A stretch of 64,000 nucleotides of DNA from Bin18 sp965200355 (GTDB taxonomy: Bacteria > Desulfobacterota > Binatia > Bin18): the NCBI GenBank assembly GCA_965200355.1, contig OZ241351.1:248001-312000 (forward strand), given 5' to 3'. The notes beneath the pieces were generated by a model. That model was given only the letters and a program-made list of their open reading frames with translations, was not told the DNA's origin and made no database searches. Positions 24,905 to 33,243 of this stretch are shown in pieces (position 1 is the stretch's first letter; each line of letters begins with the position of its first letter). Both the position numbers and the translations under genes were made by a program.

Positions 24905-26263
24905 ATGTCTCTCAGCCGTGCTCTGACCGCCCTGCTCTCCCCAGAGCAGGTTTCCACCCGGCCTGCCGACCTGGAGCTGGCCTCACACGACGAGTCGGCC
25001 TGTCCGCCGACCTTGCCTGACGTGGTTGTCTGGCCCCAGACGACGGCGGATGTCCGTCGGGTCGTGGGCTATGCCCATGAACGGACGCTGGCGCTGACGG
25101 CCCGGGGAGCAGGGTCGAGCCTGGAAGGCAACCCGATTCCGGTCCGGGGTGGGATCGTGATCGACCTGTCGCGGATGGACCGTATTATCAAGCTGCACGC
25201 CGCCGACCTGCAGGTCACGGTTCAGCCCGGCATTGTCTATAACGCCCTGAATGAACAGATCAAATCCTCGGGCTTGTTTTTCCCGCCCTCACCTGGCGGC
25301 AGTTCCGATGTGGCAACGATAGGCGGCATGGTGGCCAATAACGCCAGCGGTATCTATTCGGTCAAATACGGTGGGACGCGCGCGCATGTCAAAGCCGCCA
25401 CCGTGGTGACCGGCAGCGGCGCAGTCCTGGAACTCGGGACGCGCAGCCGCAAAACGTCGTCGGGCTATCATCTGCTGGGCCTGCTCGTCGGTTCTGAAGG
25501 GACCTTAGGCATTGCGACCGAACTGACGCTCTCCCTGGTCGGTCTCCCGCAGGGGCGGAAACAGGCCGCGTTTGCCTTTCCGTCCGAAAAGGCGGCGGTC
25601 ACGGCAATCGCGACCATGATGCGCTATGGGGTTGATCTGGCCGCGGTCGAGTTTCTTGACCACCGTTCTATCGCCGCCCTCAACCGCTTTCAGGATTTTG
25701 GCCTCACCGAGCGGCCTTCATTATTTCTTGAAGTCCACGGTTCCGAGAGGACGGTTGCAGACGTGTTTGAGACCACCCGGAGCCTGTGCGAAGAGCAGCA
25801 GGGCGAGCGGCTGCGCCTGCCCGGCGGACGGAATCCGTGGGAGATACGCCATTTTACCACCCGGGCGATTCAGGCCCTCAACCCACGCGCCAAAACGATT
25901 CGCACGGATATGGGCTTTCCCATCTCGCGTCTGCCCGAGGTGATTGACCACAGCTATGCCATTGCCGAGCGGCACGGCGTTGTCTTACACACCTTTGGTC
26001 ACGCCGGACTCGGCATTCTGCACGCGCTCTTGCGTGAAGACCCGACGGACGAAGCGCGCTGGGCCAGCGCCAACCGGGCCAAGGATGAGATGGTGGCCGG
26101 TGTCCTGTCTCTGGGCGGAACCGTCTCAGGCGAACACGGCATTGGGCTTGGCAGCCAGAAATATGTGGCCCAAGAACACGGGGCCGCGGTCGAGTTGATG
26201 AAGAGCATCAAGCAGGTCTTTGATCCCAAGGGCATTCTGAACCCAGGGAAAATCTGGCTCTGA
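24905..26263 (+). CDS. FAD-linked oxidase, D-lactate/glycolate dehydrogenase-like
   Basis: From the ATG at 24905, four bases past the typA stop, the 452-residue protein has the PCMH-type FAD-binding domain (VVVWPQTTADVRRVV, TARGAGSSLEGN, GSSDVATIGGMVANNASG). The C-terminal FAD oxidase domain ends in SGEHGIGLGSQK and FDPKGILNPGKIW, the hallmark of GlcD/LDHD proteins. It probably oxidises a D-2-hydroxyacid (D-lactate or glycolate) and passes electrons to a carrier. No GlcE or GlcF subunits are adjacent, so a stand-alone LDHD-type enzyme is more likely. Confidence 0.88.
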   Translation: MSLSRALTALLSPEQVSTRPADLELASHDESACPPTLPDVVVWPQTTADVRRVVGYAHERTLALTARGAGSSLEGNPIPVRGGIVIDLSRMDRIIKLHAADLQVTVQPGIVYNALNEQIKSSGLFFPPSPGGSSDVATIGGMVANNASGIYSVKYGGTRAHVKAATVVTGSGAVLELGTRSRKTSSGYHLLGLLVGSEGTLGIATELTLSLVGLPQGRKQAAFAFPSEKAAVTAIATMMRYGVDLAAVEFLDHRSIAALNRFQDFGLTERPSLFLEVHGSERTVADVFETTRSLCEEQQGERLRLPGGRNPWEIRHFTTRAIQALNPRAKTIRTDMGFPISRLPEVIDHSYAIAERHGVVLHTFGHAGLGILHALLREDPTDEARWASANRAKDEMVAGVLSLGGTVSGEHGIGLGSQKYVAQEHGAAVELMKSIKQVFDPKGILNPGKIWL

Positions 26264-26272
26264 CAACAGTAG

Positions 26273-26294
26273 GGGCAACCCCCTGTGGTTGCCC
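26273..26294. terminator. Hairpin between convergent genes
   Basis: GGGCAACC (26273-26280) and GGTTGCCC (26287-26294) make a perfect 8-bp stem with a 6-nt loop in the 46-bp gap between two convergent genes. There is no T run, but the position suits a bidirectional terminator or a dispersed palindromic element. Confidence 0.45.
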
Positions 26295-26309
26295 GCCCGC
26301 CGCGCCGCC

Positions 26310-27320
26310 TCACTCCTGCGCCAGCCGGTCACCGGCTCGCCGCAGGTCGGCAAAACGCACCCCGGCAAGAGGCAGGGCGATTAACCCCTGGCCAATGAGG
26401 GTCAAAAACTGCACCGCGTTGAGGACCAAGCCGTAGGCCAGACCGTCCGCGTCGCTGACCCCATAGATACCAAGTGCGAGCTGACACGCATACTGATACG
26501 GTCCGATCATACCCGGCAGATTCGGCAGGGCGGTGCCAAAGCTGATAAAAATGAAAATGACCAGGGCCGCGCTAAACGGGGCGGACAGATCAAAGGCGCG
26601 GATCATGATATAGCTCGACACAATAGGCAGAAACCAGACGAGCAGCGAGACGGCAAAGACGGCCAGGAGCAGGCCGGGATTGGGCAGAATCCGCATCCCG
26701 TCAGTGATGGCGGCCAGAATGCTCTTGACCCGGTCGCCAAAGCGCTCCGGGAACAGGCGGAGGACCCAGCGATCGACAAATGCCTCACCTTTCCACCAGA
26801 ACAGCAGAACCACGGAGACGAAGACGCCGGCAATCCCGGCCGGGACCAGCGCGCCGCGCCGCACCCATACGGGCAGGCTTTCAATCAGCAGCAGGCCGGC
26901 CAGCAAATAGAAGACAATACAAATCGAGTCCATCATCTTCTCGACCACCAGATTACCGATGACGTTTGAAATGGACACCTTGGAACGGCGGGATAGGAGC
27001 CAGGGACGCACGACCTCACCCAGGCGCACCGGAAGCAGATTGATGGCCATATAGGCGACCGAGGTCACGACCCACAGCCGGCCGACCGGCACATAGGCGA
27101 GGGGGCGGAGTTCGAGATGCCAGCGCCAGGCGCGTATGACCATGATGAGCAGGCTGACGCCGACGGCCACGCACAGCCAGCCAACCTGCACCCGGCCGAG
27201 GGCGACCCGCAGTTCATCCAGTGCAACGTTGCGAAACGCCAGATACAGGAAGCCACCACTCACCACCAGGCTGAGGGCGAAATTCAATACACGACGGCCA
27301 GAGGAAGAGTATGCTGCCAT
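26310..27320 (-). CDS. Flippase-like integral membrane protein (LPG synthase TM / UPF0104 family)
   Basis: The 336-residue inner-membrane protein has about eight hydrophobic helices and the family segments RAWRWHLELRPL, AYMAINLLPVRLGEVVRPWLL and ALPNLPGMIGPYQ. These belong to the lysylphosphatidylglycerol-synthetase transmembrane (AglD/YbhN, UPF0104) group. Without the catalytic MprF C-terminal domain, members are thought to flip or bind lipids. No clear partner is adjacent, so its role in envelope lipid handling is an inference. Confidence 0.85.
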   Translation of the reverse strand: MAAYSSSGRRVLNFALSLVVSGGFLYLAFRNVALDELRVALGRVQVGWLCVAVGVSLLIMVIRAWRWHLELRPLAYVPVGRLWVVTSVAYMAINLLPVRLGEVVRPWLLSRRSKVSISNVIGNLVVEKMMDSICIVFYLLAGLLLIESLPVWVRRGALVPAGIAGVFVSVVLLFWWKGEAFVDRWVLRLFPERFGDRVKSILAAITDGMRILPNPGLLLAVFAVSLLVWFLPIVSSYIMIRAFDLSAPFSAALVIFIFISFGTALPNLPGMIGPYQYACQLALGIYGVSDADGLAYGLVLNAVQFLTLIGQGLIALPLAGVRFADLRRAGDRLAQE

Positions 27321-27414
27321 ATCCGCTCCTTTGCTGCGCTCTTCATTCCCAAGGCCGATAATATAGGCGAATGCCTAGATTGTGTATAAGATGACCCGGA
27401 GAGGCGCCGCTCTA

Positions 27415-27480
27415 CCCTCTTCCCCGGCAGGAGAGGGCCGGAGGCTGTCCCGTACTTAAGGCGGGGGGGTGAGGGGCCCC
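27415..27480. repeat. REP-like palindromic element, inverse of that at 19166
   Basis: CCCTCT (27415-27420) pairs with AGAGGG (27432-27437), followed by GGGGGGGTGAGGGG. Read on the other strand it gives a CCCCTCACCCC...CCCTCTCC series like the element at 19.15 kb, with about 20 extra bases between the parts. It sits in the promoter region of the formate-THF ligase gene. Confidence 0.4.
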
Positions 27481-27503
27481 TTCATCTGAAAGGAACCAGA
27501 CCA

Positions 27504-29176
27504 ATGAGCCGAGACCAAAACCTTGCTGTTGCCCAGTCCGTCCGCTTGAAGCCGATTGAAGAAATCGCCGCCCAGCTCGCATTACCGGCAGAACATCTTG
27601 AGCCCTACGGCCGGGTGAAGGCGAAAATTGCACTCGAAGCACTTTCTGCCGCGCCGGCCCAGACCCAGGGCAAGCTGATTCTTGTTTCTGCCATTAACCC
27701 CACCCCGGCGGGCGAGGGCAAGACGACCACGACGATAGGTCTGGGCCAAGCCCTGACCCGTCTGGGCAAGAAAGCAACCGTGGCAGTGCGCGAACCCTCA
27801 ATGGGGCCGGTCTTTGGGGTGAAAGGCGGGGGCTGTGGCGGGGGCCGCGCTCAAGTGCTGCCCATGGAAGATATCAACCTGCACTTCACCGGCGATATTC
27901 ACGCCGTGAGCGCGGCCCACAATCTGCTGTCGGCCATGCTGGATGCCGCCCTTTTTCATCGCACCGTGGATGTCGATGTGCGTCAGATGCGCTGGCGGCG
28001 CGTCATGGACATGAATGACCGCGCGTTGCGTCAAATCGTGCTGGGCCTGGGGGGCGTCTTATGGGCGTCCCGCGCGAAGAGGGCTTTGATATCACCGCCG
28101 CGTCGGAGGTCATGGCTATTCTGGCGCTGACGAGCGGACCCGCCGACCTGATTCAGCGTCTGTCACGCATTATGCTGGGCTATTCGTCCCAGGGGACGGC
28201 GGTCACCGCGGACCAGATTCACGCGCCAGAGGCGATGGCGATTCTTTTGAAAGACGCGCTGAAGCCCAACTTGGTGCAGACCGTGGAAGGCATCCCGGCC
28301 TTCATCCACGCTGGGCCGTTCGGCAATATCGCCCACGGCTGTAATAGTATTCTCGCCACGCGAATGGCCCTGCACTACGCCGATTATGTGGTCACCGAAG
28401 CCGGCTTCGGGTTTGACCTGGGGGGGGAGAAATTCCTCAATATCAAATGCCGCGCGGCTGACCTGTGGCCGGCCGCGGTGGTTCTGGTCGCCACGGTCAA
28501 GGCGCTCAAAATGCACGGCGGGACGCCGGTGGCAGAGGTGAACACCCCCGACCTGTCCGCCCTGAAGCAGGGCATGGAAAATCTGGCCAAACACGTCGAG
28601 AGCCTGAGCGCGTTTGGCCTCCGGCCCATTGTGGCGGTCAATCGGTTTGCCGCCGATACGGAGGAGGAGCTGCAACTCGTCGTAGAGGAAAGCAAAGCCC
28701 TGGGCGTGGCGGCAATGGTCATTGACGTGTTTGGTCAGGGGGGAGAAGGCGGGCTGGCGCTGGCCGAGGCGGTGGTAAAAGCCTGTGACAGCCCGGCTCC
28801 GGTGCAGCGTTTTCTGTATCCAGCCGCAATGCCAATCGAAGACAAAATTCGGACCATCGCCCACACAGTCTACGGCGCGGCGGATATTAGCCTGCTGCCC
28901 CGCGCGCGTACCGACCTCAAGCGGATCAATGACCTGGGGTATGGCCACGTGCCCATTTGCATGGCCAAGACCCAGATGTCCCTGTCCGACGATCCCAAAC
29001 GCTACGGCCGCCCACGCGACTTCGTGCTGAGTGTGCGCGAAATCCGCCTCTCGGCCGGGGCCGGCTTCTGCGTCCCACTCACCGGGGACATGCTGACCAT
29101 GCCCGGCCTGGGCGCAAAACCTGCCGCCGCCGGGATGCGTATGGATGAGAACGGCAGAATTGCGGGGATGTTCTGA
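27504..29176 (+). CDS. fhs: Formate-tetrahydrofolate ligase, split by an apparent frameshift
   Basis: The enzyme makes 10-formyl-THF from formate, THF and ATP (C1 metabolism). The first frame (27504-28130) holds the P-loop NPTPAGEGKTTTTIGLGQAL and FGVKGGGCGGGRAQVLP. The second (28061-29176) resumes with GVPREEGFDITAASEVMAIL and runs to the normal C-terminus. The junction lies at a G6 run (28049-28054); one extra G gives LGLGGRLMGVPRE, matching the family, and a total of about 557 residues, the normal length. It is either a sequencing indel or a recent mutation. A ribosome site (AAGGA at about 27490) precedes the ATG. Confidence 0.92.
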
Positions 29177-29197
29177 ACTCAGCAATAGCGTCGATGG

Positions 29198-30121
29198 TCA
29201 CGCGGCCCGCCGCCGGACGAGCTCCGCATAGCAGTAGACCAGGGCCAGACCACGATAGGGACGCCAGCGCTCGGCAAAGGCGCGCATTTCGGCTTCGGTG
29301 GCCTTGTCTTTTTTGCCTAACAGGCCCTGAGCCAGATATTTGACCACGCCCAGGTCACCGCCCGGAAAGACGTCGGGTCTGGCCAGGCCGCGCATCAGTG
29401 CGGTTTCCGCGGACCAGCGGCCTATCCCCTTGAGCTGAATCAGGGCCGCAATCGCGGCTTCATCTGAAAGTTGGGCGATTTCGCTCTGCCGCAAAGCCCC
29501 CGAGGCAAACGCTTCGCCCAGACGAATCAGCGTGCTGGCCTTGGCGTTGCTCAGCCGAAAGCCGCGCAGGGCTTCCAGGCTCTGGCCGGCAAACCGCGCC
29601 GGCTCAGGAAAGGCGTAATAAGTGTGTCCCTTATAGCGCCACTTGCGGCCAAACGCCTCAACCAGCGCTTTTTTAATGGAATAAGCAAAGGTGAGGTTGA
29701 CCTGCTGCGAGAGGACGGCCATGACTAGTGCCTCAAAAAGCGTTGGGCTGGAGGTGATACGCAGCCCGCGAAAACGCCTGACCAGCGGGGCCAGCATCTC
29801 ATCCTGACGCGCCAAGCGATAAAACGGCCGGCTATCAAAGTCGGTACACAGGATGTGACGCAGTTGGGCGTGAAATTCCGCCTGCTTGAGGGCGGCCCTG
29901 GATGGGCTGGTCAGCTCAACGGTGAGCCTCGGCTTGGCCGGCGTACCAACATCCGTCACCGTGGCCAGGGCCAGTTGGCGGCCAGCCACGAGCAGACGTT
30001 GGTATTGATCCCCGGCGACCAGATCGACAGTCTCGCTCGCAAAACGCATGAAGCGGGCGACCGTGAGATCGAAAGAGTAAGGCGCACGCGGGATGAGATC
30101 GAAAGTGTGCCTGGTATTCAC
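29198..30121 (-). CDS. AlkA-like DNA-3-methyladenine glycosylase
   Basis: The 307-residue protein has an N-terminal AlkA-like half and an HhH-GPD domain. The helix-hairpin-helix LKGIGRWSAETALMRG is followed by catalytic Asp256 in FPGGDLGVVK, and LSQQVNLTFAYSIKKALVEAFG precedes it. The family excises alkylated bases from DNA. The missing [4Fe-4S] cluster cysteines exclude the MutY/Nth branches. It converges on fhs with a 21-bp gap. Confidence 0.88.
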   Translation of the reverse strand: MNTRHTFDLIPRAPYSFDLTVARFMRFASETVDLVAGDQYQRLLVAGRQLALATVTDVGTPAKPRLTVELTSPSRAALKQAEFHAQLRHILCTDFDSRPFYRLARQDEMLAPLVRRFRGLRITSSPTLFEALVMAVLSQQVNLTFAYSIKKALVEAFGRKWRYKGHTYYAFPEPARFAGQSLEALRGFRLSNAKASTLIRLGEAFASGALRQSEIAQLSDEAAIAALIQLKGIGRWSAETALMRGLARPDVFPGGDLGVVKYLAQGLLGKKDKATEAEMRAFAERWRPYRGLALVYCYAELVRRRAA

Positions 30122-30212
30122 GGCCTTCAGTCACGGGCGGCTGGTCAGCGGCCTTGCTCCCAACCATACCCTAGCGATTGAGTACTCAGTGCAGGGTCCC
30201 CGCCCTGACTCG

Positions 30213-31430
30213 CTAAATCACGTCCTCTTCTCTCAACCGGGCCACATCTTCCCATGAATAGTCGAGCAGCTCGGTGAGGATGCGCTCGGTGTGCTCACCG
30301 AACTCCGGGGCCGCGCCTTTGGGGTCGCCGGGAGTCTTGCTCAGGCGAACCGGCACGCCGACCACCTGGGTCTTGCCGATACGCGGATGGTCGTAATCGA
30401 CAATATATTCGTTGGCGAGCATCTGTTCGTCAGTCGGCAGGTCAGCAATCGTGTTGACGACCGTGTAAATGAAGTCTCCGCCTTCCTTGAGGGCCTGCAT
30501 CCAGGCGTCGCGGGGCCGAGAGGCGAACGCGGTGTCCAGAATGGGAATCAAATTTTTTGCATTATCGGCGCGGTCTCCCATCGTCGCAAAGCGGGGGTCG
30601 TCCAGGACGTGTTCAATGCCCAGGACTTTGCAGAAATCGGGCCAGTACCGGTCCTGCTGCGGCATGGCCAGGCAGATCCACTTGCCATCGCCGCACTGGT
30701 AATGGTTCCACAACGGGCTCGGTGCCGCCGCCCGTGGCATACGCTTGAACTCCTTGCCGAGAATGGTTTTACACGCCACGTTGAGCCCCTGGAGCGCAGT
30801 CATGCTGCCCAGATGAGAGATATCGACCTCCTGGCCCTGGCCATATTTTTCGCGCGCCAGCAGGGCGGCCAGGATACCGTAGGCCAGCATGATGGCGCCC
30901 ATCTGATCGGCGATGCCGCCGGCAATGCCCAGGGGTTCCATGGAGGGTTCTCCCACCGCGGTCATGATGCCCGAGCGCGCCAGCCCCATATAGTCAAAGG
31001 AGGGCTCGCCAGAATCCGGCCCGAACGGACCGTAGCCGGTGGCGCTGGCGTAGATGAGTTGGGGGTTGCGCTGAGAGAGGGCCGCGTAGCCGATGCCCAA
31101 CTTGTCGGCCACACCCTTCCGAAAGTTCTGGACAAAGACGTCGGATTTCTCAGCCAATTGATAGACGATCTCCAGGGCCTTGGGGTTTTTCAGATCAAGG
31201 GTGAGGCTCTGCTTATGCCGGTTATTAGCCTCGAAGTAGAAATTCGGGCCGCTCGTCACTCCCACCAAGGCCCCGGCAATGCTGAGCACGCCTCGGCCCG
31301 GGTCCCCGCCGACCCGCTCTTCGATCTTGATGACTTCAGCGCCCAAGTCTGCCAGCATCATGGTTGAGACCGGCCCTTGTTGCCAAATCGTCCAGTCAAT
31401 AATGCGGACGCCGTCTAATGGTCGCTGCAT
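30213..31430 (-). CDS. CaiB/BaiF-family CoA-transferase
   Basis: The 405-residue class III CoA-transferase shows VRIIDWTIWQQGPVSTMMLADLGAEVIKIEE at the N-terminus (read in two overlapping pieces), NNRHKQSLTLDLKNPKAL, and a catalytic-Asp region FDYMGLARSGIM, with ISHLGSMTALQGL in the C-terminal half. Such dimeric enzymes move CoA between carboxylic acids (formate/oxalate, carnitine, succinate/mesaconate and others). The substrate cannot be assigned. A second, only distantly similar CaiB gene lies at 45768. Confidence 0.9.
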   Translation of the reverse strand: MQRPLDGVRIIDWTIWQQGPVSTMMLADLGAEVIKIEERVGGDPGRGVLSIAGALVGVTSGPNFYFEANNRHKQSLTLDLKNPKALEIVYQLAEKSDVFVQNFRKGVADKLGIGYAALSQRNPQLIYASATGYGPFGPDSGEPSFDYMGLARSGIMTAVGEPSMEPLGIAGGIADQMGAIMLAYGILAALLAREKYGQGQEVDISHLGSMTALQGLNVACKTILGKEFKRMPRAAAPSPLWNHYQCGDGKWICLAMPQQDRYWPDFCKVLGIEHVLDDPRFATMGDRADNAKNLIPILDTAFASRPRDAWMQALKEGGDFIYTVVNTIADLPTDEQMLANEYIVDYDHPRIGKTQVVGVPVRLSKTPGDPKGAAPEFGEHTERILTELLDYSWEDVARLREEDVI

Positions 31431-31628
31431 CGCTTCCCCTCCTCATGGAATATCCAGGGTAGACGGACTGTAGCATAGGCCGGACGGAGAACAAACGGCA
31501 GCCTTGTCCTCTTGCCGGCGTATGCAGAAGGCGATATAGAAAGACGGCCTACAAAAAAAGAGGAAGCACGCCACCGTCTCTATCGGTTTGGAGGGCGCGT
31601 TTCCTCCTCCAGGAGCGTCCCCTCAACC

Positions 31629-32306
31629 ATGCGTATTGATTTTCACGTGCATACGGCTCGCGGCAGCTCTGACAGCAATCTTGATCCCTTGCTGATGATT
31701 GACCAAGCGCACACCATCGGCTTGGAGGGGATTTGTATCACCGAACACGACAACGCCTGGACAGACCCGGCCATTGAGGAGTACGCCCGTGAGCGGGGGG
31801 TGACATTATTTCTGGGGATTGAGGTCACGACCGAGTGGGGGCACGTCGGAGCCTTTGGCCTCGACCGCTATGTCGGCGGTATCTATAAGGTCAAAGAGTT
31901 ACGACGCATTATCGATGAGGTTGACGGCTTTCTGATTGCCAACCATCCGTTTCGCTACAAGCTCGACCCACGCTTCCAGTTTATCCATAAAACCGCCCCG
32001 ATTGCCCAAACCGATCCTGCGTCGGGCCGGAAAGCCCTCGAAGTGCTGGACTATGTGGATGCCATCGAGGTGGTGAACGGCGGCTGCTCGGAAGAAGAAA
32101 ATCGGTACGCCCAGGCGGTCGCTGAGCATGTGGGCTGCAAGCGTATTGGCGGCAGTGACAGCCACTCTGCATCGTCCATCGGCTGTGCCGTCACGATTTT
32201 CGAGCGCCCCGTCTCGACCACGCGGGAACTCATCGATGCGCTCAAAGCCGGTCGTTATACCACCGGTCAAGGACTCCACACCGGAGCCCTGCGCGTATTC
32301 CCGTAG
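31629..32306 (+). CDS. PHP-domain metal-dependent phosphoesterase
   Basis: I start at the ATG at 31629, directly before the PHP motif RIDFHVHTARGSSDSNLDP; the frame runs open upstream to 31512 but encodes a low-quality stretch. The 225-residue product keeps the PHP metal ligands: DFHVHT, ITEHDN, an internal GIEVTT, NHPFR and GGSDSHSASSIG. The small stand-alone PHP class includes 3',5'-nucleoside bisphosphate phosphatases (RNase AM/TrpH-like) and histidinol phosphatases; which one is not decidable here. Confidence 0.85.
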   Translation: MRIDFHVHTARGSSDSNLDPLLMIDQAHTIGLEGICITEHDNAWTDPAIEEYARERGVTLFLGIEVTTEWGHVGAFGLDRYVGGIYKVKELRRIIDEVDGFLIANHPFRYKLDPRFQFIHKTAPIAQTDPASGRKALEVLDYVDAIEVVNGGCSEEENRYAQAVAEHVGCKRIGGSDSHSASSIGCAVTIFERPVSTTRELIDALKAGRYTTGQGLHTGALRVFP

Positions 32307-32344
32307 GTCCCCGTATTTTCTGGAGACCGCCTGAACGGCAGACC

Positions 32345-33130
32345 ATGACCCGCGCAAAAGCCTTAACCATTGCCGGCTCGGATAGCGGCGGTGGGGCTGG
32401 TATTCAGGCCGACCTCAAAACCTTTATGGCCCGGGGTGTGTATGGCCTGAGCGTGCTGACCGCGGTCACCGCCCAAAACACGCTAGGCGTCCAGGCTGTT
32501 GAGGAACTCCCGCCCGATTTTGTTGCGCAGGAGTTCGATAGCGTGTTTGGTGATATGCACATCCAAGCCGCAAAAACGGGCATGTTGTCATCCATTCCCC
32601 TGGTCGATGTGGTCAGCCGAAAAATAGAAGAATATGGGGTCCGCAAGCTGGTCGTTGACCCGGTGATGGTCGCCAAAGGCGGTCATGCCCTTCTGCAAGC
32701 AGATGCCCGCCGGATTCTGACCGAGCGGCTGCTCCCCCTGGCGTTTGTGGTGACCCCCAATCTGCATGAGGCCTGCCTGCTGTCTGGCCTGGATGTGGTT
32801 CGGCGGTCTGATATGGAAGAGGCCGCCCGCCGGATTCACGCCCTCGGGCCAGCCCATGTGGTGGTGAAGGGCGGCCATCTCGAAGAAGATGCCTGTGATC
32901 TGCTGTTCGACGGCCAGACGTTTCGGGCCTATTCCTGTCAGAAAATAGACACGGTGTGTACGCATGGCGCAGGCTGCACCTTCTCGGCGGCAATCACAGC
33001 CGAGCTCGCCAAAGGCGAAACGGTCGAAGCCGCGGTCGCCCAGGCGAAAGACTTTGTGACGCGCGCCATCGCCGCCGGGTTCCGCATTGGGCGCGGCCAC
33101 GCGCCGCTGAATCATCAAGTTGATCTGTAA
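32345..33130 (+). CDS. thiD: Hydroxymethylpyrimidine/phosphomethylpyrimidine kinase
   Basis: ThiD phosphorylates HMP and HMP-P for thiamin synthesis. The 261-residue protein opens with LTIAGSDSGGGAGIQADLKTF, the hallmark of the family; DPVMVAKGGHALL and THGAGCTFSAAITAELAKGE carry the nucleotide site and the catalytic Cys-Asp region. Length is normal. No other thiamin genes are beside it, and no TPP riboswitch-like sequence is visible in the 38-bp upstream gap. Confidence 0.95.
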   Translation: MTRAKALTIAGSDSGGGAGIQADLKTFMARGVYGLSVLTAVTAQNTLGVQAVEELPPDFVAQEFDSVFGDMHIQAAKTGMLSSIPLVDVVSRKIEEYGVRKLVVDPVMVAKGGHALLQADARRILTERLLPLAFVVTPNLHEACLLSGLDVVRRSDMEEAARRIHALGPAHVVVKGGHLEEDACDLLFDGQTFRAYSCQKIDTVCTHGAGCTFSAAITAELAKGETVEAAVAQAKDFVTRAIAAGFRIGRGHAPLNHQVDL

Positions 33131-33243
33131 AAACGGCCCCGCCTGTGTCGGCCTTATGGCCGCTCTGTCGCCAGACGTCGGATTGCCGGCGGCCCGTGCC
33201 TTGTGACTCCCCAGCGCTTAAGATAAAGTGTGCCCCTTATTTT

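Noticed and set aside
28163..29185. 340-codon minus-strand frame opposite fhs
   Set aside because: Antisense to the well-conserved second half of formate-THF ligase; no recognisable motif.
30291..31367. 358-codon plus-strand frame opposite the CaiB gene
   Set aside because: Antisense to a clear class III CoA-transferase; no family resemblance of its own.
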